Shown here: piece after piece, positions 56,624 to 64,000 of the stretch
Numbering within the stretch: the stretch's first letter is position 1
Layout: the number at the start of each line of letters is the position of its first letter
DNA from: Streptomyces atratus
GTDB taxonomy: Bacteria; Actinomycetota; Actinomycetes; Streptomycetales; Streptomycetaceae
Assembly (NCBI RefSeq): GCF_014648655.1
Contig: NZ_BMRN01000007.1
Span: 186,001 to 250,000, forward strand
Length of the DNA stretch: 64,000 nt
Direction: 5' to 3'
Program-made: the position numbers and the translations under genes
The notes under the pieces: generated by a model
What the model saw: only the letters and a program-made list of their open reading frames with translations
What the model was told of the DNA's origin: nothing
Database searches by the model: none

Positions 56624-58075
56624 TCACCCCTTGAGCGCCGCCTTCATCATCTTCTGCGCGATCGGCGCCGCCAGACCGTTGCCGCTGACCTCCGAGCGGG
56701 CCGCGCCCGAGTCCTCGACGACCACTGCCACCGCGACCTCCTTGCCGCTGGAGTCGTCCTTCGCGTACGAGGTGAACCAGGCGTACGGGGTCTTGCTGTT
56801 GCCCACGCCGTTCTGCGCGGTACCCGTCTTGCCGCCCACCTCGGCCCCGGCGATCCGGGCGTTGGTGCCGGTGCCCTCTTCGACGACGGTCACCATCGCG
56901 CTGCGCAGTTGCTCGGCGGTGGACTGCGAGACGACCCGCTTCGTGTCCCCGTCCGCGAAGTCCTCAAGCGTGTTGCCCTTGGAGTCCGTCACCTCGGACA
57001 CCATGTGCGGTGCGGCCAGTTCGCCACCGTTGGCGAGGGTGGCCGAGACCATGGCGATCTGCAGCGGGGTCGCGGTGACCTCGAACTGGCCGATGCCCGT
57101 CAGCGCCGTCTGCGGCTTGTCCATGCCGGACGGGTAGACGCTCTGGGCGGCCCGTACCGGCACATCGAGCTTCTCGGTGTTGAAGCCGAACTTCTCCGCC
57201 ATCGCCCTCATCTTGTCCTGGCCGAGGTCGGCGGCGACCTTCGCGAAGACGTTGTTGCAGGAGTACTGGAGCGCGGTGCGCAGCGTGGCGTTCTCGCAGG
57301 GGGCCGAGGGATTCTCGTTGGTCAGGACGGTGCTGGTGTCGGGCAGGGTGTACGGATTGGGGCTGTCAGTGCGCTCGTCGACGGAGCCGTACAGCCCGTT
57401 CTCCAGCGCCGCGGCCGCCACCACCAGCTTGAACGTCGAACCGGGCGCCAGCGGCTGCCGCAGCGCGCGGTTGACCAGCGGCTTGTTCTCGTCGTCGAGC
57501 AGCTTCTTCCAGGCGTCGCCGTCCGTCGTCCCGCTGATGGTCGACGGGTCGTACGAAGGGGTGGAGACCATGCCCAGGATCTGCCCGGTCTTCGGGTCGA
57601 TCGCGACCGCCGCACCCTTGTCGTCGCCGAGCGCCTCGTACGCGGCCTTCTGTACATCGGGGTCGATCGTCGTCAGGACATTGCCGGGGGAGGCCTGCTT
57701 GCCCGTCACCACGTCCATCGGGCTCTTCAGCCGGTCGTCGGTACCGTCCAGCACATGGCTGTAGATCCCTTCGAGCTGCGTGGCGCCGTACGCCTGCGAG
57801 CTGTAGCCGGTGACGGCCGAGTAGAGCTCGCCCTGCGTATACGTGCGCTTGTACGCGAGGTCGCTGCCCTCCGTCCCCTTCGATCCGGTGACCGGGTTCC
57901 CGGCCACGATGATGTCGCCGAGCGGCTGCGCGTACTGCGCGATGGTGTTCCGCCGGTTGTGTTCGTTGTCTGCGAGCGCCTTGGCCTGGTACGCCTGCAA
58001 CCAGGTCGCCCGTCCCAGCAGGGCGAGGACCAGCAGCAGGCAGAAGACCGAGGCGCGCCTGATCGTTTTGTTCAT
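56624..58075 (-). CDS. Class B penicillin-binding protein (transpeptidase)
   Basis: 483-residue membrane-anchored D,D-transpeptidase of the PbpA type. One membrane helix (about residues 7-25), a dimerisation region, then the transpeptidase domain with the active-site S213-T-F-K216 (PLAPGSTFKL), S272-C-N274 and K416-T-G-T419. ATG 58075 (MNKTIRR) is chosen; the frame is open to 58132. Here it stands alone, without ftsW/rodA. It acts outside the membrane to cross-link peptidoglycan. Confidence 0.92.
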   Translation of the reverse strand: MNKTIRRASVFCLLLVLALLGRATWLQAYQAKALADNEHNRRNTIAQYAQPLGDIIVAGNPVTGSKGTEGSDLAYKRTYTQGELYSAVTGYSSQAYGATQLEGIYSHVLDGTDDRLKSPMDVVTGKQASPGNVLTTIDPDVQKAAYEALGDDKGAAVAIDPKTGQILGMVSTPSYDPSTISGTTDGDAWKKLLDDENKPLVNRALRQPLAPGSTFKLVVAAAALENGLYGSVDERTDSPNPYTLPDTSTVLTNENPSAPCENATLRTALQYSCNNVFAKVAADLGQDKMRAMAEKFGFNTEKLDVPVRAAQSVYPSGMDKPQTALTGIGQFEVTATPLQIAMVSATLANGGELAAPHMVSEVTDSKGNTLEDFADGDTKRVVSQSTAEQLRSAMVTVVEEGTGTNARIAGAEVGGKTGTAQNGVGNSKTPYAWFTSYAKDDSSGKEVAVAVVVEDSGAARSEVSGNGLAAPIAQKMMKAALKG

Positions 58076-58177
58076 CCCACGGGAGGGACGAGCGGGGTGC
58101 CGTGCGGCGTTCCCGATTGTGCCGCTTCTCACCGATTCCTCATGATCGGCCGGGGCGGCCGGGGGCGATGCCCCGCG

Positions 58178-58651
58178 TCACCCCGGCAGGGTGAACAGCA
58201 GCTCGTCGGTTTCCTCGCCGCGGGCGTGTGCGAATCCGTGGTCCTTGCCGGTGACGGCGAACCCGCACTTTTCCAGAACCCGGCGCGAACCGGTGTTGTC
58301 GGCCGCGGCCCGTGCGTGCAGCGGGCGCTCCGGTACGACGTCGAGCAGCGCGCGCAGCGCGGCCGTCGCGAGCCCGCGGCCCCAGTGCGCCCTGTCGATC
58401 CAGTAGGTGACCTGGCGGTCGTCCGGCGGCCCGTACGCCCCGGCGTTGCCGACCACCACGCCGTCCACGACCACCGTCCGCATCACGAGGGAGCCGTCGG
58501 CCAGGATCCGTCGCCAGTGGGCGTCGAACGCATGCCGGTCGGTGGGGTCCTCGCTGGTGAAGGCGGCCGTCCTGACCGACTCCGGGTCGGACATGAACGC
58601 GAAGAACAAAGACAGATCGCTGTCGCGCACCTCGCGCAGGGCAACCCGCAT
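58178..58651 (-). CDS. GNAT family N-acetyltransferase (RimJ/RimL-like)
   Basis: 157-residue acetyltransferase with RAHWGRGLATAALRALLD (acetyl-CoA binding) and NTGSRRVLEKCGF. The form matches RimJ/RimL-like acetyltransferases; substrate unknown. Its start is 2 bp after the IclR gene stop, so the two are probably co-transcribed. Confidence 0.88.
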   Translation of the reverse strand: MRVALREVRDSDLSLFFAFMSDPESVRTAAFTSEDPTDRHAFDAHWRRILADGSLVMRTVVVDGVVVGNAGAYGPPDDRQVTYWIDRAHWGRGLATAALRALLDVVPERPLHARAAADNTGSRRVLEKCGFAVTGKDHGFAHARGEETDELLFTLPG

Positions 58652-58653
58652 GA

Positions 58654-59421
58654 TCAGAGCCTCCGGGTGGCGAGCGTCAGCCGGTCCCGCGCGTCGAACA
58701 GCGCGTCCTTCACCATCTGCTCGTGCGCGGGCGTGAGCCGGGCGACCGGCACCGAGCAGCTGATGGCGTCGCGCGCGGGGGTGCGGTACGGGATGGCGAC
58801 GCCGAAGCAGCGCAGCCCGAGGGTGTTCTCCTCGCGGTCCACCGCGTACCCCTGCTCGCGGATGAGGTGCAGCTCCTCGATGAGCTTCTCGCGGTCGGTG
58901 ATGGTGTGCTCGGTCAGCGCGGGCAGCGTCTCGGGGAGCATCTTGCGCACCTGCTCGTCGCTGTGCGTGGCGAGCAGCGCCTTGCCGAGCGAGGTGGAGT
59001 GGGCGGGCAGCCGGCGGCCGACGCGGGTGAAGGGGCGCAGATAGTGCTGGGACTGCCGGGTGGCGAGGTACACCACGTTCGTCCCGTCGAGGCGGGCCAG
59101 GTGGATGGTCTCCGTCGTGTCGTCGGAGAGCCGGTCCAGGGTCGGGCGGGCGGCCGCGACGACCTCGTCACCGTCGATGTACGAGGTGCCGACCAGCAGG
59201 GCCCGTACGCCGATCCCGTACCGCGTGCCCGTCGCGTCGGTCTCCACCCAGCCCAGCTCCACCAGGGTGCGCAGCAGCATGTAGAGGCTGGACTTGGGGT
59301 AGCCGACGGCCTCCTGCACCGCGGCGAGCGAGTGCATGCCGGGCCGCCCGGCGAAGTATTCGAGGAGTTCCACGGTCCGCACCGCGGACTTGACCTGCGC
59401 CCCACCAGACTCGGCCGACAT
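58654..59421 (-). CDS. IclR family transcriptional regulator
   Basis: 255-residue regulator with an N-terminal winged helix (about residues 10-70: KSAVRTVELLEYFAG, YPKSSLYMLLRTLVELGWVE) and a C-terminal IclR effector domain (GRRLPAHSTSLGKALLA, DREENTLGLRCFGVAIPY, ISCSVPVARL). It is divergent from the semialdehyde dehydrogenase gene and is the best local candidate for the aldarate-pathway regulator. ATG 59421 is chosen; GTG 59445 is possible. Confidence 0.9.
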   Translation of the reverse strand: MSAESGGAQVKSAVRTVELLEYFAGRPGMHSLAAVQEAVGYPKSSLYMLLRTLVELGWVETDATGTRYGIGVRALLVGTSYIDGDEVVAAARPTLDRLSDDTTETIHLARLDGTNVVYLATRQSQHYLRPFTRVGRRLPAHSTSLGKALLATHSDEQVRKMLPETLPALTEHTITDREKLIEELHLIREQGYAVDREENTLGLRCFGVAIPYRTPARDAISCSVPVARLTPAHEQMVKDALFDARDRLTLATRRL

Positions 59422-59514
59422 CGCCCTACGCCCCTTCCAGCCCACTTACGAAACCCTGCGAATCCTTGCCACACTGAACGCCCGGAAATAGAGTCGCTTT
59501 ATATTCACGATCAA

Positions 59515-59538
59515 GAACTCTGTTCAGAATACCGAACA
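59515..59538. promoter_or_regulatory. GAAC/GTTC half-site cluster between IclR and dehydrogenase genes
   Basis: GAAC (59515-59518), GTTC (59522-59525) and GAAC (59534-59537) form two overlapping inverted repeats: GAAC-N3-GTTC and TGTTC-N8-GAACA. They lie in the 154-bp divergent region, 38 bp before the dehydrogenase start. Likely IclR operator; not tested. Confidence 0.45.
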
Positions 59539-59575
59539 ACTTCTGATGTGTGGCAGTGGAGCGGAAGGAATCACG

Positions 59576-61096
59576 GTGGCAGCAGCACCAGTCTGGAGCG
59601 TCGACCCCCGCACCGGGAACCCGCGTGAGCAGGTCGCGGTGGAGGCTACAGCGGAGGAGGTCGACCGTGCGGTCCGGGCCGCCCATGCGGTACGCGACTC
59701 GCTCGCCGACCGCACCGTACGCGCCGCGTTCCTGCGCACCGCGGCCGATCTGCTCACCGAGGCCGGGGAGCATGTCGTCGAGGCCGCCGACGCGGAGACC
59801 GCACTCGGCCCGGCCCGGCTCACCGGCGAACTCGCCCGTACCGCAGGTCAGTTGCGGGCCTTCGCGGAGGTCGTCGACGAGGGCGCCTTCCTCGACATCC
59901 ACATCGACCACGAGGACGCCACCAGGACCCCGCCCTGGCCCGACCTGCGCCGCTACAAGATCCCGCTCGGGGTCGTCGCCGTGTACGCGGCCAGCAACTT
60001 CCCGCTCGCCTTCTCCGTCCCCGGCGGCGACACCGCGAGCGCACTGGCGGCCGGCTGCCCGGTCGTCGTCAAGGCCCACCCCGACCACCCCGCCACCTCC
60101 GAGCTGTGCGCCTCCGTACTGCGCCGGGCCGCGGCGCAGGTCGGACTGCCCGAGGACGTAGCCATCCTGGTCCACGGCTTCGAGGCGGGCATCGAGCTGA
60201 TCAAGCACCCGCTCGTCGCCGCCGCCGGCTTCACCGGCTCGGTACGAGGCGGCCGCGCCCTGTTCGACGCGGCGGCGGCCCGCCCCGCCCCCATCCCCTT
60301 CCACGGCGAGCTGGGCTCCCTCAACCCCGTCGTCGTCACCGAGGCGGCCGCCGCCGAGCGCGGCGAGCAGATCGGTGCCGGGCTCGGGGGCTCGATGACC
60401 ATGGGCGCCGGCCAGTTCTGCACCAAGCCCGGCTTCGTCCTGGCCCCGGCCGGCGAGACCGGCGACCGGCTGCTGAAGTCCCTGACCGAGACGGTCAGTG
60501 ACACCGAGGCCGGGGTCCTGCTCGACCACCGGATGCGCGACGCCTTCCTCGCAGGGGTACGCGAGCGGGCCGAACTCCCCGACGTGGAGGCCCCGGTCAC
60601 CCCCGGCGCGGGTGGCGACCACACCGTCGCGGCCGGCTTCCTGACCGTACCGGCGCACCTCCTCGCCACCGAGGGCCCGCACGACGCGCTCCTGGAGGAG
60701 TGCTTCGGCCCCGTCACCGTCGTCGCCCGGTACGCCTCCGAGGACGAGATCACCGCTGTCCTCTCCCGGCTCCCCGGCAACCTCACCGCCACCCTCCAGA
60801 CAGCCACGGACGGCGCCGACGCCGACGCCGCCGGACTCCTCGCGGCCCTCACCCCGCTGGCCGGCCGGGTCCTCGTCAACGGCTGGCCGACCGGCGTAGC
60901 CGTCGCCCCCGCCCAGCACCACGGCGGCCCCTACCCGGCCACCACCTCCACCTCCACCTCGGTCGGCGCCACCGCGATCGAACGCTGGCTGCGCCCCATC
61001 ACCTACCAGACGACCCCCGAGGCCCTGCTCCCGCCGGAACTCCGTGACGACAACCCCTTGAACCTGCCCCGCCGAGTGGACGGCCGCCGCGCATGA
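59576..61096 (+). CDS. 2-oxoglutarate semialdehyde dehydrogenase (NADP+-type aldehyde dehydrogenase)
   Basis: Oxidises the KdgD product to 2-oxoglutarate. The 506-residue aldehyde dehydrogenase is of the alpha-ketoglutaric semialdehyde group, with ASNFPLAFSVPGGDTASALA, the catalytic Glu in HGELGSLNPVV and the catalytic Cys in MGAGQFCTKPG. GTG 59576 (MAAAPVWSV) has GAAGGA upstream; the frame is open to 59546. Its stop overlaps the next gene (ATGA). The family and the nearby kdgD/udh support the assignment. Confidence 0.9.
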   Translation: MAAAPVWSVDPRTGNPREQVAVEATAEEVDRAVRAAHAVRDSLADRTVRAAFLRTAADLLTEAGEHVVEAADAETALGPARLTGELARTAGQLRAFAEVVDEGAFLDIHIDHEDATRTPPWPDLRRYKIPLGVVAVYAASNFPLAFSVPGGDTASALAAGCPVVVKAHPDHPATSELCASVLRRAAAQVGLPEDVAILVHGFEAGIELIKHPLVAAAGFTGSVRGGRALFDAAAARPAPIPFHGELGSLNPVVVTEAAAAERGEQIGAGLGGSMTMGAGQFCTKPGFVLAPAGETGDRLLKSLTETVSDTEAGVLLDHRMRDAFLAGVRERAELPDVEAPVTPGAGGDHTVAAGFLTVPAHLLATEGPHDALLEECFGPVTVVARYASEDEITAVLSRLPGNLTATLQTATDGADADAAGLLAALTPLAGRVLVNGWPTGVAVAPAQHHGGPYPATTSTSTSVGATAIERWLRPITYQTTPEALLPPELRDDNPLNLPRRVDGRRA

Positions 61097-61704
61097 CCCC
61101 GCACCTTCCCGAACTCCCCTTCGACCTGAGTCCGTTCGGCCCCGAGGCCGAGTGGACGTACGACAACGGCGTACTGACCGGCCGGGCAGGCGCCCGCCAG
61201 GACCGCTTCGTACCGCCGGGCGGCGAAGCCCTCGACACCGTGAGCGACGCACCGCGCCTCCTCGGCCCCGCGCCCCGGGGCGACTTCCAGCTGATCGCCC
61301 GGGTGAAGGTCGGCTTCGCCGCGGCCTTCGACGCCGGAGTGCTCTACCTCCACGTCGGGGAACGGGAGTGGGCCAAGATCTGTCTGGAGCTCTCCCCGGA
61401 CCACCCCACCGTCTGCACGGTCGTCACCCGCGGCCACTCCGACGACGTCAACTCCTTCGTCGTGGACGGCGACAGCTGCTGGCTCCGCCTCAGCCGCACG
61501 GGCAGCGCGTTCGCCTTCCATGCCTCGCCCGACGGCGAGAAGTGGACCTTCGTCCGCGTCTTCGCCCTCGGCGAGCCCGAGCAGGCGGCCGAGGCGTCGG
61601 TCGGCTTCCTCGTCCAGTCGCCGACGGGCGAGGGCTGCGAAGCGACGTTCGACCGGATCGCGTTCCGTGCGGCGGGACTTGAGGATCTGCGCGACGGGAG
61701 CTGA
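61093..61704 (+). CDS. DUF1349 domain-containing protein
   Basis: 203-residue beta-sandwich (concanavalin-like) protein of the DUF1349 family, with WAKICLELSPDHPTVCTVVTRG and FVRVFALGEPEQAAEASVGFLVQSP. Some relatives are described as carbohydrate-related. It is translationally coupled to the semialdehyde dehydrogenase, which suggests a link to sugar-acid use. A bidirectional terminator follows. Confidence 0.85.
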   Translation: MTPHLPELPFDLSPFGPEAEWTYDNGVLTGRAGARQDRFVPPGGEALDTVSDAPRLLGPAPRGDFQLIARVKVGFAAAFDAGVLYLHVGEREWAKICLELSPDHPTVCTVVTRGHSDDVNSFVVDGDSCWLRLSRTGSAFAFHASPDGEKWTFVRVFALGEPEQAAEASVGFLVQSPTGEGCEATFDRIAFRAAGLEDLRDGS

Positions 61705-61769
61705 ACCGTCCCGCACATACATCGCGCCGTCTCACGGCCGAGCGCGGATACTCGGCGGAGCCGAGTGCC

Positions 61770-61809
61770 GGCCCCCAACCCTCCGGCGCCCGCCGGAGGG
61801 TTGGGGGCC
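61770..61809. terminator. Perfect 19-bp inverted repeat, bidirectional terminator
   Basis: Arms 61770-61788 and 61791-61809 are perfect complements with CC between them; a smaller hairpin CTCGG-N5-CCGAG (61751-61765) lies alongside. It separates the DUF1349 gene from a convergent secreted-protein gene. Confidence 0.8.
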
Positions 61810-61945
61810 GCATGAACACCACTGCCCATCGCGCCGGAGCCCAGTGGACGTCGGCGCCCCATCGGGCCTCCCACTCACGCATCACCGACTGGCACGGCCC
61901 CCCATCTCCCGTGCCGACTGCCATCGGTCGGTGTACGAGCCACCG

Positions 61946-63016
61946 TCAGGGGAATTCGTTGAACGCGATGCCGTTGGTGAGGGACGTGATCCCGCTCTGC
62001 ACCCCGTCGATCTTGACCGTCTGCCCCGACACGTGTTTCACGTACACCCGCATGAGGAACGTCCGGGTGCCGCACGCCGAGTCGATGGGGATACCGGAAA
62101 GCGCGGAGTAGCCGACCGAATGATGCGCGTCGTCGGTGACAGTCCGGCGAGCTGAGGTGCTGTGCGTACGGCAGGCGTGACCGGTCGTGTCGAGCTGGAT
62201 GAACTCGAAGCGCGTGTCCACGACCGCGTTCTGGCCGCGCGGGTACGCCTGCATCGCCTCGGAGCAGGAGGCGGTTCCCTGGTAGCACGTGGTCAGTTCC
62301 ACATTCGCCCTGGCTGAGACGGTGACCGCGCTCGGGTGGGCCTGCCACTGCTGGACCGGGGTCCCGTCGTCGTAGAAGACCCAAGCGTCCCGGCGGGCCG
62401 GTCCGCCGCCGACATAGGTGCAGGCGCCGGAGGGGTCTGCGCTCTCGCACGCGGGGTTCTGCCACCAGCGCGCGCCGGTCTGGTCGGTGTCGTCGGCCTC
62501 CAGCCAGGTGCTTCCCGCGACTGCGGTCAGATGGTATGTGCCCGGCAGGGACGAGTAGGCCGTGCCCTGGAGCACGCAGGTGTAGGCGCCTGCCGTCGGC
62601 GCGCTGAGGAGCAGGTCTGCGTAGAGCGGCAGATGACCCGGAATCGCGTACGTAGTGGTGTCGCTGCCCTCGTGATTGCGCGCCGATGCCGCGACGACGG
62701 GCACTGTGGCCCCCGCCGCGTTGATGCACCTGACGCGCAGGGTGAGGCCGACAATGCCGGTCGTGGTGCTGGTGGCTTCCAGCCGCCCGCGCAGGTGCCG
62801 TTTCTCCCCAGCGGCCAGCGTCATCGTTCGCTGGAGCAGGTCGACCGTTTCGCCTCGGGGGATGTCCCTGTCGGCAGCCAGGCTGATCCGGGTGATGGTG
62901 CCGGCACCCGCAGCGCCGGTGTCGGCTGCTCCGGCCGGAGCAGTCCAAAGGGGTACCAGCACCATCGCCAGGGCGGCCATGACTGCCCTGCGGACGGCTC
63001 TCTTTGTTGTGGTCAT
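61946..63016 (-). CDS. Secreted protein of unknown function
   Basis: 356-residue protein with a Sec signal peptide (MTTTKRAVRRAVMAALAMVL, cleavage near AGA-ADT about residue 30). The mature part is beta-rich, with paired cysteines (e.g. RVRCINA with GAYTCVL; TTCYQGTASC) likely forming disulfides. I recognise no family. ATG 63016 places the signal peptide; the longer open frame upstream is a shadow of the next gene. Confidence 0.75.
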   Translation of the reverse strand: MTTTKRAVRRAVMAALAMVLVPLWTAPAGAADTGAAGAGTITRISLAADRDIPRGETVDLLQRTMTLAAGEKRHLRGRLEATSTTTGIVGLTLRVRCINAAGATVPVVAASARNHEGSDTTTYAIPGHLPLYADLLLSAPTAGAYTCVLQGTAYSSLPGTYHLTAVAGSTWLEADDTDQTGARWWQNPACESADPSGACTYVGGGPARRDAWVFYDDGTPVQQWQAHPSAVTVSARANVELTTCYQGTASCSEAMQAYPRGQNAVVDTRFEFIQLDTTGHACRTHSTSARRTVTDDAHHSVGYSALSGIPIDSACGTRTFLMRVYVKHVSGQTVKIDGVQSGITSLTNGIAFNEFP

Positions 63017-63102
63017 GCGCGTATCAGCCCCTGCCGGTTCGTGGTGGCGCCCCCCGAGCGGTCGATGCGGTGGTGCTTGCCGGCCCGTCGCCGGCACCCG
63101 GG

Positions 63103-63135
63103 GCCGTGCCCCCGCGTGAACGCGGGGGGCACGGC
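63103..63135 (-). terminator. Hairpin between the two secreted-protein genes
   Basis: GCCGTGCCCCCGCG (63103-63116) pairs with 63121-63135 with one bulged G and a TGAA loop. It lies 58 bp beyond the stop of the I36 inhibitor gene and upstream of the 63016 start. Confidence 0.65.
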
Positions 63136-63192
63136 GTGGAGAGCATGCTGGGCCCAGGCGCCTGCCGGGCGTCGGCACCCGGGAGGGATGGC

Positions 63193-63582
63193 TCACGGAC
63201 GTGCGTTCCCCATACACACCAGGTCGCCATAGGCGACACCCAGGTCGGGGATGCCGATGTTGCTGCTGAAACCGCCGGCCACCAGCGTGCGCGCCACGCT
63301 GTAGGAGTTCGTATTGGCGTAGTAGTGCCAGACCTTCGCGTCCACCGAGAGGTTGTTGTCGTAGGACACGATCGAGCCGAAGGTGAAGTCTTGCGGGAAG
63401 AAACAAGAATTGGTGCTTGCGCTGGCGATGCGGTTACCTCCGAAACCGCTCTGGTCGTAGACGCAGAGCCGGTTCGCCGGGCAGGGGCCGTCGGCGGCGG
63501 CGGGCGACGCCGACGCCAGCATGCCTCCCGCCGCGAGGAGCAGTGCAGAAGCGGCGGTGGCGGTTCTGTTCTTCCACGTCAC
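63193..63582 (-). CDS. Secreted peptidase inhibitor family I36 protein
   Basis: 129-residue exported protein with a Sec signal peptide (first ~30 residues, cleavage near AAA-DGP). The mature part has CPANRLCVYDQSGFGG and a pattern of short beta strands matching the beta/gamma-crystallin-like fold of I36 inhibitors such as the Streptomyces metalloproteinase inhibitor. Three or four cysteines could form disulfides. It could inhibit secreted metalloproteases; activity is inferred from family. Confidence 0.8.
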   Translation of the reverse strand: MTWKNRTATAASALLLAAGGMLASASPAAADGPCPANRLCVYDQSGFGGNRIASASTNSCFFPQDFTFGSIVSYDNNLSVDAKVWHYYANTNSYSVARTLVAGGFSSNIGIPDLGVAYGDLVCMGNARP

Positions 63583-64000
63583 GTGGGTTCCTCCACGGGT
63601 ATGTTGCGCATACGTTCGATTACGGGGAGTGACGCTACAGTTGGATCACACAGTCAGCAATCGATTTTCGGACCATGAGTGGGGGGCAGAACTCGCCATG
63701 AACTGCGCTCTGTGCAAGGTGGGTTGCTCCGGCTGTTGCCACCGCTGTCGTTGGCTGGGGCGCGGTGACGGCCTGGCTTGATCTCTGACCTCGGGCGTCG
63801 AACGATGCGTCGTACTTGATCGCTCGGTTCGGCAACCGGCATACGCGGAAGCGGCCTTCCTCTGGACATGTGCTCCGACCAGGGCACACACGTTTGGCGC
63901 GAAGGCCGTGAGGACAAGTCTGCTGCATCGCGATAATCGCCACCGTCACGGCCCGGCGGCTGCGCGATTCCGCTTGAGCGACTGATCACTGCGGGGCAGT
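63583..64000. other. No supported gene
   Basis: 418 bp beyond the I36 gene. The longest frame (minus strand, 63635-63949) has an unusually low GC content at third codon positions and no recognisable domain. The stretch looks non-coding or of atypical origin. I see no tRNA, no clear inverted repeat and no transposase motif. Confidence 0.5.

Noticed and set aside
63635..63949. A 104-codon minus-strand gene at the right end
   Set aside because: Third codon positions are far less GC-rich than in real genes here and no domain is recognisable.

Overview
The window is a 64 kb piece of a high-GC actinobacterial chromosome, almost certainly Streptomyces. The evidence is the very GC-rich third codon positions, frequent GTG starts, and the order uvrC-rapZ-yvcK-whiA-gap-pgk-tpiA-secG-(RbpA family)-pgi, the tkt-tal-zwf-opcA-pgl operon, divergent ctaB, ctaA, and sufR-sufBD-Rieske-sufCSU-sufT. 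This is the conserved core arrangement of Streptomyces chromosomes. The first gene (uvrC) is cut by the left edge. I cannot name the species from sequence alone.

Layout. 1-13.1 kb: DNA repair, WhiA cluster, lower glycolysis, SecG, an RbpA-family protein, pgi and two PH-domain membrane proteins. 13.1-20.1 kb (minus strand): a VOC protein and the pentose-phosphate operon. 20.1-24.9 kb: a block of degenerate 32-bp repeats, heme O/heme A synthesis (ctaB, ctaA) and an ABC-2 exporter. 25-31.6 kb: the SUF iron-sulfur operon headed by its regulator SufR, with a CAAC-N6-GTTG operator over the sufR start. 31.7-46 kb: accessory and conserved genes: a secreted DUF3616-like protein, a headless VOC gene, an SMR pump with its TetR regulator, an HxlR-peroxiredoxin fusion beside a decayed MFS gene, dapD/dapA, a FemAB-type ligase and a secreted nuclease. 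46-50 kb: a Tat-exported PhoX-type protein, then an RNA locus with three tandem Y-RNA-like genes directly upstream of a Ro60 (TROVE-vWA) protein. 50-51.4 kb: a two-domain TerD protein. 51.5-61.7 kb: uronate/aldarate catabolism (uronate dehydrogenase, KdgD, alpha-ketoglutarate semialdehyde dehydrogenase, IclR regulator), with an MFS transporter and a penicillin-binding protein in between. 61.9-64 kb: two secreted proteins and a 0.4 kb stretch with no supported gene.

How the genes work together. The core genes make central carbon flux (glycolysis and the pentose-phosphate pathway), heme A/O for terminal oxidases, and Fe-S clusters. The aldarate genes form a route from uronic acid through aldarate to 2-oxoglutarate. 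The divergent udh and kdgD promoters have the same architecture (TTGAC-type -35, 18-bp spacer, TAGC-type -10) and each carries one copy of the same putative operator at its start point.

The most interesting system is at 47.75-49.77 kb. Three RNAs share three sequence boxes and a common lower-stem/internal-loop/upper-stem fold. Two of them carry a tRNA-like module in which the T-arm and 3' acceptor strand come before the 5' acceptor strand and D-arm (a circularly permuted tRNA mimic, as in bacterial YrlA RNAs). A Ro60 orthologue with an intact MIDAS follows. This is consistent with a Ro-Y RNA ribonucleoprotein encoded as one locus.
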